6,173 nt of DNA from Myxococcales bacterium (GTDB lineage Bacteria; Myxococcota_A; Bradymonadia; Bradymonadales; Bradymonadaceae): NCBI GenBank assembly GCA_007120915.1, contig SKMT01000727.1, positions 1-6,173 of the forward strand. Reading direction: 5' to 3'. Below the pieces are notes generated by a model. The model saw only the letters and a list, made by a program, of their open reading frames with translations, was not told where the DNA came from and ran no database searches. The position numbers and the translations under genes were made by a program. Positions 1 to 6,173 of the stretch are shown piece by piece (the stretch's first letter is position 1; each line of letters opens with the position of its first letter).

Positions 1-366
1 CTTATGGAGATGACGGGCGTATTCGTTCATCATCCGCCGGTAATGATCCTCCCGTGTGGTCTCCCGCAACACACCGTCCACCCAGTACACCCCCCGTTGC
101 TCGGTCCGCTCGTAGTACTTGGTGATGTAGTGACCGGCCATCCGGTCGTATTTTCGTTCCACCTTCGTCGCCGTAAGCCGATCGTTGGCCCCCGGGGCCA
201 TGCGCCGCAGCATTCGGGCCATCAGCCCCGCCGACGACGATAGTACCGTCTCTACCCTGGTGCGAGACACCGGATCAGAGTCGGCGCCAAACAGCCGCAC
301 CGTCGCGTCGGTCAAGCGGCGTGCTGGCGCGATACGACGTCGAACCTCACGCAACAGTTGCTTCAT
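1..366 (-). CDS. Hypothetical protein, N-terminal 122 codons (3' end outside window)
   Basis: This minus-strand frame is open from an ATG at 366-364 to base 1, so the protein continues beyond the left edge. The start is supported by a GGGGGAG ribosome-binding site (372-378, read on the minus strand) five bases upstream; a GTG two codons earlier sits directly against that site and is less likely. The protein begins MKQLLREVRRRIAPARR and is very basic and helical over its first 60 residues. It then becomes aromatic and charged, with KYDRMAGHYITKYYER near residues 74-89 and DHYRRMMNEYARHLHK at the visible end. No signal peptide or membrane segment is seen. The tyrosine-rich helical stretch resembles the region that often precedes the SAM-binding fold in small class I methyltransferases, but the diagnostic glycine-rich motif would lie outside the window, so this is only a guess. 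It is divergent from the methyltransferase-helicase operon and no function can be assigned. Confidence 0.68.
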   Translation of the reverse strand, partial: MKQLLREVRRRIAPARRLTDATVRLFGADSDPVSRTRVETVLSSSAGLMARMLRRMAPGANDRLTATKVERKYDRMAGHYITKYYERTEQRGVYWVDGVLRETTREDHYRRMMNEYARHLHK

Positions 367-371
367 GGTCA

Positions 372-378
372 CTCCCCC
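372..378 (-). promoter_or_regulatory. Ribosome-binding site of the divergent minus-strand gene
   Basis: On the minus strand this reads GGGGGAG, followed by five bases (TGACC) and then ATG at 366. The spacing favours the ATG over the GTG at 372-370, which overlaps the site itself. Confidence 0.6.
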
Positions 379-429
379 GGTGTCGGTGGCAATACTCAAC
401 AGGCGCATCGTCGGGCATGGGACCGATCA

Positions 430-458
430 AATATCGTAACCGCACCCCGGGCAAGCAA
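430..458 (-). promoter_or_regulatory. Weak candidate sigma70-type promoter for the minus-strand gene
   Basis: Read on the minus strand, a TTGCTT box (453-458) is separated by 17 bases from a GATATT box (430-435), placed about 65 bases before the start codon. The boxes match the consensus only partly (three and four of six positions) and the sigma factors of this organism are unknown, so this is a candidate by spacing and AT content only. Confidence 0.22.
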
Positions 459-542
459 ATCATCCTTGTGTTGGACGCTGAGGCGCGGAGCGCCCCCGGC
501 GCAAAGTTCCGACCCTCGTCCCAGCGGGTGTAACCAACAGGA

Positions 543-569
543 GATAGGGAGATTTGGGGGATAGGGAGA
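543..569. repeat. Direct repeat pair GATAGGGAGA, 17-base period
   Basis: GATAGGGAGA occurs at 543-552 and again at 560-569, separated by TTTGGGG. The two copies are identical. They lie about 215 to 240 bases before the methyltransferase start in a purine-rich stretch of the intergenic region. Tandem sites of this kind may be protein-binding half sites, but nothing in the sequence identifies a regulator. Confidence 0.55.
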
Positions 570-686
570 CCGTAAAAGGATCGGAGAAATGACAGCGATC
601 TTCGAAATCCGCCTGTCCCTCCCGCCTTCCCGCAACACCGCTCCACAACTGCCCCTGACCACGATCCCCAGCCTGCTTCAGAGCAA

Positions 687-719
687 AAAAATCGACCCTC
701 CCACGAAAAATCGCCCTCC
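687..719. repeat. Imperfect direct repeat pair AAAAATCG(A)CCCTCC, 19-base period
   Basis: AAAAATCGACCCTCC at 687-701 recurs as AAAAATCGCCCTCC at 706-719, differing by a single-base gap. The copies start 19 bases apart, close to two helical turns, so they would face nearly the same side of the DNA. They lie 60 to 95 bases before the methyltransferase start codon, where an operator or activator site would be expected. Confidence 0.55.
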
Positions 720-722
720 ATT

Positions 723-732
723 TTGTCGACAA
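723..732. promoter_or_regulatory. Perfect 10-base palindrome TTGTCGACAA
   Basis: TTGTCGACAA is its own reverse complement and lies 50 bases before the methyltransferase start, right after the 19-base-period repeats. Its size and place would suit a dimeric repressor operator, but no regulator gene is in the window. It could occur by chance because GTCGAC is common in this GC-rich DNA. Confidence 0.3.
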
Positions 733-772
733 CAGAGGTGTGGGGAGCGCATTGGTCTGACCTGTCACATCT

Positions 773-776
773 GGAG
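773..776 (+). promoter_or_regulatory. Ribosome-binding site of the methyltransferase gene
   Basis: GGAG is followed by five bases (CGGCT) and ATG at 782. This spacing supports 782 as the start, which also gives a natural polar glutamine-rich N-terminus. Confidence 0.55.
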
Positions 777-781
777 CGGCT

Positions 782-3700
782 ATGGATCAGCAACAGCGAC
801 AACAACTGGAACAACTTCTGGGCGACGACGCCGTCGAAACAGCGGCCGAACAACTCGGCTTTCCCGTCGATCCGACGCCCATCGAGGGGGCGGCGCTTCG
901 GGCCTGGGGGCTAACGCCGTCGATGCTCGACGGTGTCGGTCAGTTGCAGGTGCTCGCCGCCGGTGACGCCTACCGGCTGCTGCATCTGCGCGGGGACGCA
1001 GACTGGGCGAAGGTGCGCCGGCTGATTCTGGCGGTGGACCGGGCGGCCCCGGAGGCCACCGTGCTGTGGTGGTGGTCCTCGCCGGCCGACTGGACTGCCG
1101 CGATGGCCACGCGCAGCCGCGACGGACACCGCCGCATCCGCAAGCTGGTCATCCACCGGCAGTTCCCCGATGAAGTCGGGCTGTTGCAGTGGACCGCCCT
1201 GGGCGTAAACCGGCTCGTCGATGCCGACCAACCCACCGCGGCCGACGCCTGGCATCATCACTTCTCGTCGGTGCTCGATCAGCACGGTGTGACCCGCCAG
1301 TTTTTTCAACGGTTTTCACGGGGGCTCGACGAACTCATCGATGGAATGAAATGCGGCCCTGACGACGAAGAGTTGCGCCACGAGATCGCGCTGTCGACGC
1401 TTCTTCGGGTGATCTTTCTGTACTTTCTGCAGGCTCGCGGCGCCCTGGATGGGGACCGCCGGTTCGTGATGCGCCGGTTTTGCGACGATTCGCGCAGCGG
1501 CAGTTTTTATCGAAGCGTGCTTCGCCCCCTCTTCTTCGGCGCCCTCAATCGGCCCCCAGCCGATCGCACCAACACGGCACAAAAGCTGGGCGAGTTGCCC
1601 TTTCTCAACGGCGGGTTGTTCGAGCCTACCCCGGCGGAACGTAATCACCCGAACATCGACTGGGACGACGAGTTGTGGAGCGCGCTTCTCGAGGAGTTGT
1701 TCGAGCGCCACCGCTTCGCCGTGGAGTGGTCCGATCACCGCGATCTGAGCCGCGCCGTCGACCCGGAGATGCTCGGCAAGGTCTTCGAGGGGCTGATGTA
1801 CGGCGACCGGCGCCGCAACTCCGGGTCGTTCTACACCCCCCGCGACGTGGTGCAGTCGATGGTCCACGACACTCTGGCGGCGTGGCTGTGCGACGAAACA
1901 GAACTTGAACCCGACGCCGTCGATCAGTTGTTCGACGGCTGTGCCGCCGGTTTAAGCGCCGAACAGCGCCACCGGGCGCGCCGCGCCCTCGACGAGTTGA
2001 CCGTGCTCGACCCGGCGGTCGGCACGGGCGCGTTCCTGCTGGAGGTGTTGCGGCTGCTTCGGCGGGTGCACCTGGCGCTCGACAACGCCGAAGGCGTGGT
2101 GCGAACCCCCGGAGAGCACTACGAGCGGATGCGCCGGCTCGTCCACGAACATCTGTGCGGGGTGGACATCCAGCCGACAGCCGTGCGGCTTTGTGAGCTG
2201 CGGATCTGGCTGGCCATGCTGGCTTCTCTCCCGGCGCTTCCCGCCGATAAGATGCCTCCGCTGCCGAATCTGTCTCACCGGCTGTGTACCGGCAACTCCC
2301 TGATCGATCCTCTCGACTGGGTTCGGTTCAGCGCCCGAGACCAACGGGGTGCATTTTCCGGGGCCCGCCCCGAGCTGCACCGAAAGACCGTCGAGCGCAT
2401 CGCCGCCTTGCAGAAAAGCTACACCCGCGCTCACGGTACGGAGAAACGAGAGCTAAAAAAGGCATTGGACCGCACCACCGTTTCGCTTCAACGACGGCTG
2501 CTGGATGCACGTGTCCAGCGGATCAACCAGCAGCTCCAACCATACCGTGCGCTGACACGCTCCTCACAGTTGTTCGACGACCAGCCTCAACTCGACGACG
2601 ACCAGCGCGCCGAAAAACAGCGCCTGGAAGCACAGCTCGACGCGCTTTGCAGCGCACGCGACGACCTGGATTCCGATCGACGCCACAACGCCGGGTTCTG
2701 TTTCGACGCCCGGTTCGCCCCGGTGATGGCCCGAGGCGGATTCGACGTGGTCATCACCAACCCGCCCTGGGTGCGAAGCGGGCGCATCGACAAGGCGACG
2801 CGCCGGCTCTACCGCGCCCGCTACACCGCCAGCGATCACGGGCTGTGGCCGAAGGCATCGGATTTGAACATCCGCGCTCCCTTCGGCGCCCAGGTCGATC
2901 TGGCAGCGCTGTTCGTCGAACGGTCGCTGCAACTGTTGCGCGGCGGCGGCCGGCTCTGCGCGTTGCTTCCGGTGAAGCTGTTTCGCTCCCTTCACGGGTC
3001 GGCGCTTCGGGGGCTGTTGGCCAACCATCGCGTCGAGCGGCTGGAGGACCGCTCCGAAGACGACGAGACGATGTTCGACGCCACCACCTATCCCGCCATC
3101 CTGACCGTAAAGAAATCCCCGGCCAGCCAGGCACACAACACCGATCAGCCCGTCGACATCGGGGTGTGGCGAAGCGGACAGACCAGGCGGTTTCAAACCC
3201 CGCTTCGCAACCTCTGTGTGCACAACGACGACGCCCGCGAGCCCTGGATGCTCGTCGAACCACCCATCGAGCAGATCTTCCGCAAAATGCAGCGCAGCTC
3301 CGTGCCACTCGGCACAGTTGAACAGCTTCCCATCCGCGGCGGGGTCAAAACAGGCTGCAACGCTGCGTTCGTGCTCCCCCCCGAAGAAGCGAAACAGAAG
3401 TTCTCGGAGACGACGCGCCGACAGTTTCTGCGCTGGGCGGTACGGGGCCGCGACATCGGCGAAGGGGCCATCGAGCGCAACCGGCGGCTGATCTGGCCGG
3501 TCAACCCCGACGGCTCCATCGCCGCTGAACTCCCCGACGATCTCGAGCGGCATTTCCGTTCGTTTCAGACTCGACTTCAGAAGCGAAGCGACTATCGAAA
3601 CGGGCCGATCTGGACGCTCTTTCGGCGCCACGACGACATCACCGACCCCGGCGTGGTCTGGCGGGACATGGGCGAGTGCCTCCAGGCCGCCGTCACCGGC

Positions 3701-4039
3701 GCCGAGGCGATCCCGATGAACACCGTGTACTATTTGCCGGCGCCCTCGGAGCCGGCAGCCCAGGCGCTGGTGGCGCTGTTTCACTCCGAACCGATGCGCG
3801 CGATCGCCTACGCCATCGCCGAACGCGCCCGCGGCGGGTGGCGCCGCCACTTCGCCTGGGTGATGCGGCTGTTGCCCGTCCCGCGCCGATGGCTCGCGCA
3901 GTTGTTCGACACCCCCGATGACGTGCCGTCGACCCCGGCGGCGATCCGACAGGCATACGGGCTGGATAAAACCGACGTGCGCATGCTCGCTGATTGGCGA
4001 GCCGGAACCAACTGCGATCCGTCGCGGGAGGTGGCCTGA
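782..4039 (+). CDS. Eco57I/PglX-type class I N6-adenine DNA methyltransferase, 1085 aa
   Basis: This protein is predicted to transfer a methyl group from S-adenosylmethionine to the N6 of adenine in DNA. The N-terminal part (1-145) is of unclear function. A helical segment follows with FLYFLQARG (212-220) and LPFLNGGLFE (272-281), both typical of Eco57I-like enzymes. The catalytic domain has SGSFYTP (347-353), the SAM-binding motif DPAVGTGAF (410-418), VDI (461-463), GNSL (504-507) and the catalytic NPPW (660-663). A charged, probably helical insertion fills 531-636. GGVKTGCNAAF (853-863) opens a C-terminal region like the target-recognition domain of type IIG, ISP and PglX proteins, ending with an LLPVPR segment. 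Length suits the family. No PD-(D/E)xK nuclease signature is evident, so methylation alone is the safer call. It is the first gene of an operon and overlaps the helicase gene by one base. DISARM DrmMI, BREX PglX and type IIG enzymes are the main alternatives; the subfamily is not resolved. Confidence 0.93.
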   Translation: MDQQQRQQLEQLLGDDAVETAAEQLGFPVDPTPIEGAALRAWGLTPSMLDGVGQLQVLAAGDAYRLLHLRGDADWAKVRRLILAVDRAAPEATVLWWWSSPADWTAAMATRSRDGHRRIRKLVIHRQFPDEVGLLQWTALGVNRLVDADQPTAADAWHHHFSSVLDQHGVTRQFFQRFSRGLDELIDGMKCGPDDEELRHEIALSTLLRVIFLYFLQARGALDGDRRFVMRRFCDDSRSGSFYRSVLRPLFFGALNRPPADRTNTAQKLGELPFLNGGLFEPTPAERNHPNIDWDDELWSALLEELFERHRFAVEWSDHRDLSRAVDPEMLGKVFEGLMYGDRRRNSGSFYTPRDVVQSMVHDTLAAWLCDETELEPDAVDQLFDGCAAGLSAEQRHRARRALDELTVLDPAVGTGAFLLEVLRLLRRVHLALDNAEGVVRTPGEHYERMRRLVHEHLCGVDIQPTAVRLCELRIWLAMLASLPALPADKMPPLPNLSHRLCTGNSLIDPLDWVRFSARDQRGAFSGARPELHRKTVERIAALQKSYTRAHGTEKRELKKALDRTTVSLQRRLLDARVQRINQQLQPYRALTRSSQLFDDQPQLDDDQRAEKQRLEAQLDALCSARDDLDSDRRHNAGFCFDARFAPVMARGGFDVVITNPPWVRSGRIDKATRRLYRARYTASDHGLWPKASDLNIRAPFGAQVDLAALFVERSLQLLRGGGRLCALLPVKLFRSLHGSALRGLLANHRVERLEDRSEDDETMFDATTYPAILTVKKSPASQAHNTDQPVDIGVWRSGQTRRFQTPLRNLCVHNDDAREPWMLVEPPIEQIFRKMQRSSVPLGTVEQLPIRGGVKTGCNAAFVLPPEEAKQKFSETTRRQFLRWAVRGRDIGEGAIERNRRLIWPVNPDGSIAAELPDDLERHFRSFQTRLQKRSDYRNGPIWTLFRRHDDITDPGVVWRDMGECLQAAVTGAEAIPMNTVYYLPAPSEPAAQALVALFHSEPMRAIAYAIAERARGGWRRHFAWVMRLLPVPRRWLAQLFDTPDDVPSTPAAIRQAYGLDKTDVRMLADWRAGTNCDPSREVA
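4026..4032 (+). promoter_or_regulatory. Ribosome-binding site of the helicase gene, inside the methyltransferase 3' end
   Basis: GGGAGGT lies within the last codons of the methyltransferase gene, six bases before the ATG at 4039. It fixes the helicase start at 4039 rather than the in-frame ATG at 4069, and with the TGATG stop-start overlap it suggests translational coupling. Confidence 0.7.
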
Positions 4040-6173
4040 TGGCGACGGTGCAACGATGGCTCGCAAAGATGCTCGATGATGATGGTCAACCGCCACCGAC
4101 CGGCGACGAGAACCGGCACAGCCCTCAGCTTTCGGCGAAACAGACCGCGGCGGTGACCCGCGGCGCGGAGGTGGTGCGCCGCTGGGGCGGTGTGATTCTG
4201 GCCGATGCGGTGGGGCTGGGCAAAACTCGGGTCGCCGTGGCGATGGCCCGCCGCATCGTCAGCCAGACACGCCGCAGGCTCGGCAAGACCGAACCCCCGC
4301 TGTTCGTGGTGCCCGCTCGCCTGCGCGAGCCCTGGCGCGATGCGCTGGGCGCCGCCGGCTACAACTGCCCCCGCGACGCCGTGGTCATCTCCCACCATCG
4401 GCTCAGCCGACAAGCCTACGAGGGTCGTCCCCCGCTGGTTGTCGTCGACGAGGCACACCGCTTCCGCAACCCCGACGCCAACCGAAGCCGCAATCTGGCC
4501 CGTCTCACCGCCACCACGCCCCCGGTGCTTGTGACCGCCACCCCGGTGTGCACCGACAGCAGCGATCTGCAGCAGTTGCTCGGCTATTTTCTGACCGACC
4601 CCGTCGTCGAGTCGATCTGCGGGATGGGGCTGAACGCGGCGTTCGACGCCCACGACGCCGCCCAATTCGATCTGGTGCCCCTGCTCGAAGAGGTGGTCAT
4701 CCGCCGGCACCGCCCCGACTTCGGCCCTGCAGGCCGCCCCGACGTACGCTTCGAACTGCTCCGTTACACCGCTTCGGACGACGAAAAGTGGCTCTGGAAG
4801 CATCTGGAAGCCCAGCTTCGACAACTGCACTTCGCGGCGACCCGACAGCACTGGCCCGCTGGGCTGCTGGTGAACAACCTGATGCGCATGTTCGAAAGCG
4901 GCCCCCAGGCGCTGGCGGACAGCCTCGATGATCTGCTGCATTTCCACGATCGGTGGCTCACCGCAGCCGACGAACACACCACCCTGGAGCGCCCCGACTT
5001 TCTGGAGCTGTTCGACGGGGTGGACCGTCACCAGCAGGTCTTCGGCTTTCTGTACGGCCACAGCACCGCCCCCGATGCCACCCGTCACCGACGCGTCGAA
5101 GAGGACCGAAGTCGGCTGGACGAACTCGCCGACCGCGTCAGGCGGATCTGCGACGACGGCGCGGCGATGCAGACCGCCGTCGCCGACACCATCGCCGACG
5201 CATCGGACCAGCAGTTTCTGGTCTTCGCCGCTTACCGGTCGTCAGCCCGGGCGCTGTTTGACGCGGTGGCCACTCGCGGTCTGCGCGTCGGGCTGATCAC
5301 CGGCGACGGCGCCCGGGCCACCGGGCTGGGCAGCACGACCGACCGCGATGTACTGCGCAGGTTCTCCCCCGAAAGCCGGGACCAACTTCCCAGACACCGT
5401 CGGCTTCGCATCCTCATCGCCACCGACTGCCTCGCCGAAGGGATCAACCTGCAAGGGTGTACGAATCTGGTGCTCGCTGATCTGCCCTACTCCCCGGTGA
5501 AACTGGAACAACGGATCGGCCGGATCGCCCGCCCCGGTTCGTCAACGCCGCGCGTGACGGTCTATCTGCCCCGGCCCCAGTGCTGGACCGACAGTCTGGG
5601 GCTTCGCCGTCGGATCACCGAACGGCTCGAAACCGCCGATGCACTGGCCACCCCGCAGACGCTGATCGGCGCCGCGATGTTCGATGGCTCACCGAATCGC
5701 AGCGATGACGCAGATGACGGGCCCGGCCCCCTGGCAGCGATGACCCGCCAACAACAGCTTCGCGACCGCCTCCGGCGACTCTGCACCGATGGAGTGCCCG
5801 AAAACTGCTGTCGTGCAGGCGGCACAGAACCAGCCCAGCAACTCTGGGTGCGGCTGCTGATTCGAGGGCCCACCACCCACCGGCGCTGGATCTGCTTCGA
5901 CGTCGGGCGCGACGAGCCGATGGTGCGGCTGTCCGACCAGTTGCCCCGACTTGCAGCGCTGGCCGACGACGAAGGCACAGTCAAGCCCTGGAAGCCCGAC
6001 GGAATGCTGTTCGAGCGCGCCCGTGGCTGGATCCGCCGGCGCGAACAGATGCTTCGCGCCGCCCGACTCGCCCCGCCGTTGTTGGGTCGAAACTCCGCGC
6101 CCACCCGCGCCTGGCGTATCATCCGCCACAGTGTTGAGAACGGGGAAATCGAAGCTGTCGAGCAGACCATCGA
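4039..6173 (+). CDS. SNF2-like superfamily 2 helicase/translocase, 711 codons visible (3' end outside window)
   Basis: This is a predicted DNA-dependent ATPase that would translocate on or remodel DNA. The frame is open from 4039 to the right edge, so the C-terminus is missing. The first RecA-like domain has motif I ADAVGLGKTR (55-64), motif Ia around FVVPARLREPW (residues ~90-101), motif II DEAH (137-140), motif III TATP (166-169) and VIRRHRPD (220-227), an SNF2-like element. A long, mainly helical linker covers about 230-385. The second RecA-like domain has QFLVFAAYRSS (392-402), motif V IATDCLAEGINLQGC (460-474) and motif VI EQRIGRIARPG (490-500) with both arginines. About 210 further residues after motif VI match no domain I recognise. 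All ATPase residues look intact, so it is probably active. Its one-base overlap with the methyltransferase implies a shared job, most likely phage defence. It resembles DISARM DrmD in general class, but membership is not shown; other defence-linked SNF2-like helicases are possible. Confidence 0.92.
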   Translation, partial: MATVQRWLAKMLDDDGQPPPTGDENRHSPQLSAKQTAAVTRGAEVVRRWGGVILADAVGLGKTRVAVAMARRIVSQTRRRLGKTEPPLFVVPARLREPWRDALGAAGYNCPRDAVVISHHRLSRQAYEGRPPLVVVDEAHRFRNPDANRSRNLARLTATTPPVLVTATPVCTDSSDLQQLLGYFLTDPVVESICGMGLNAAFDAHDAAQFDLVPLLEEVVIRRHRPDFGPAGRPDVRFELLRYTASDDEKWLWKHLEAQLRQLHFAATRQHWPAGLLVNNLMRMFESGPQALADSLDDLLHFHDRWLTAADEHTTLERPDFLELFDGVDRHQQVFGFLYGHSTAPDATRHRRVEEDRSRLDELADRVRRICDDGAAMQTAVADTIADASDQQFLVFAAYRSSARALFDAVATRGLRVGLITGDGARATGLGSTTDRDVLRRFSPESRDQLPRHRRLRILIATDCLAEGINLQGCTNLVLADLPYSPVKLEQRIGRIARPGSSTPRVTVYLPRPQCWTDSLGLRRRITERLETADALATPQTLIGAAMFDGSPNRSDDADDGPGPLAAMTRQQQLRDRLRRLCTDGVPENCCRAGGTEPAQQLWVRLLIRGPTTHRRWICFDVGRDEPMVRLSDQLPRLAALADDEGTVKPWKPDGMLFERARGWIRRREQMLRAARLAPPLLGRNSAPTRAWRIIRHSVENGEIEAVEQTI

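Larger units (their letters stand above)
367..781. other. Divergent intergenic region, 415 bases
   Basis: This region separates the minus-strand gene from the methyltransferase operon and must carry the promoters of both. It is less GC-rich than the flanking genes from about base 540 onward and contains A-runs at 685-691 and 706-710. It holds a 10-base direct repeat pair (543-569), a second imperfect direct repeat pair (687-719) and a perfect palindrome (723-732). A GC-rich sequence at 482-502 (GGCGC, GCGCC, GGCGC) can form two alternative short hairpins, but no T-run follows and no gene ends here, so it is not called a terminator. Short open frames cross the region, but none has convincing protein-like composition. 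No clear plus-strand promoter was recognised. Confidence 0.7.

Noticed and set aside
482..502. GC-rich hairpin-forming sequence GGCGC / GCGCC / GGCGC as a terminator
   Set aside because: The stems are only five base pairs, no T-run follows, and both flanking genes are transcribed away from it, so no transcript needs to end here.
347..853. 168-codon minus-strand frame covering the intergenic region
   Set aside because: It overlaps both the start of the minus-strand gene in another frame and the start of the methyltransferase gene. No clear ribosome-binding site or protein family was recognised.
589..966. 125-codon plus-strand frame starting in the intergenic region, with a GGAG nearby
   Set aside because: It overlaps 185 bases of the methyltransferase gene in another frame, ends in Arg/Thr-rich low-complexity sequence and resembles no protein. 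A leader peptide is not excluded but is unsupported.
2284..3321. 345-codon plus-strand open frame inside the methyltransferase gene
   Set aside because: It is an out-of-frame reading of the methyltransferase, very rich in Arg, Pro and Ala, while the other frame carries the NPPW motif in the same DNA.
782..4039. Calling the methyltransferase a type IIG restriction enzyme
   Set aside because: The catalytic methyltransferase and target-recognition-like parts fit, but no nuclease motif was seen in the N-terminal region, and a separate coupled helicase is not typical of type IIG systems.
2564..4096. 510-codon open frame on the minus strand, antisense to the methyltransferase
   Set aside because: It lies opposite a gene with clear catalytic motifs, has low-complexity composition rich in His, Arg, Gly and Ala, and shows no recognisable domain. 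Long antisense frames are expected in GC-rich coding DNA.
3808..5088. 426-codon minus-strand open frame spanning the methyltransferase-helicase junction
   Set aside because: It is antisense to two well-supported genes, and its composition mirrors the opposite strand without any domain motif.
782..6173. Assigning the gene symbols drmMI and drmD
   Set aside because: The protein classes match class 1 DISARM, but gene order appears reversed, the hallmark drmA and drmB are not in the window, and similar enzymes occur in other systems.

Overview
The window is GC-rich and densely coding, with strong G/C preference at third codon positions. It suggests a high-GC bacterium, but no rRNA, housekeeping gene or other marker fixes the lineage. 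No rRNA, tRNA, CRISPR array or insertion sequence was recognised.

Layout: (i) bases 1-366 hold the first 122 codons of a minus-strand gene of unknown function that runs off the left edge. (ii) Bases 367-781 are a 415-base divergent intergenic region with A-rich tracts, two pairs of short direct repeats and a perfect 10-base palindrome. (iii) Bases 782-4039 encode an intact 1085-residue Eco57I/PglX-type class I N6-adenine DNA methyltransferase with a C-terminal region that looks like a target-recognition domain. (iv) From base 4039 to the right edge, overlapping the methyltransferase stop by one base (TGATG), lies a superfamily 2, SNF2-like helicase/translocase of which 711 codons are visible, with all the main helicase motifs.

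The methyltransferase and helicase are almost certainly one transcriptional and translationally coupled unit. A large adenine methyltransferase that may recognise its own site, coupled to a SNF2-like ATPase, is the core combination of several anti-phage systems, including class 1 DISARM; methyltransferase-centred systems such as BREX and type ISP/IIG restriction enzymes are related in logic. No nuclease active site can be seen in either protein, so an effector may be encoded beyond base 6173 or the system may act without classical cleavage. The most plausible reading is the 5' part of a methyltransferase-helicase defence island whose exact type cannot be assigned from this window. The divergent small gene may be a neighbour or an accessory; the sequence does not decide.
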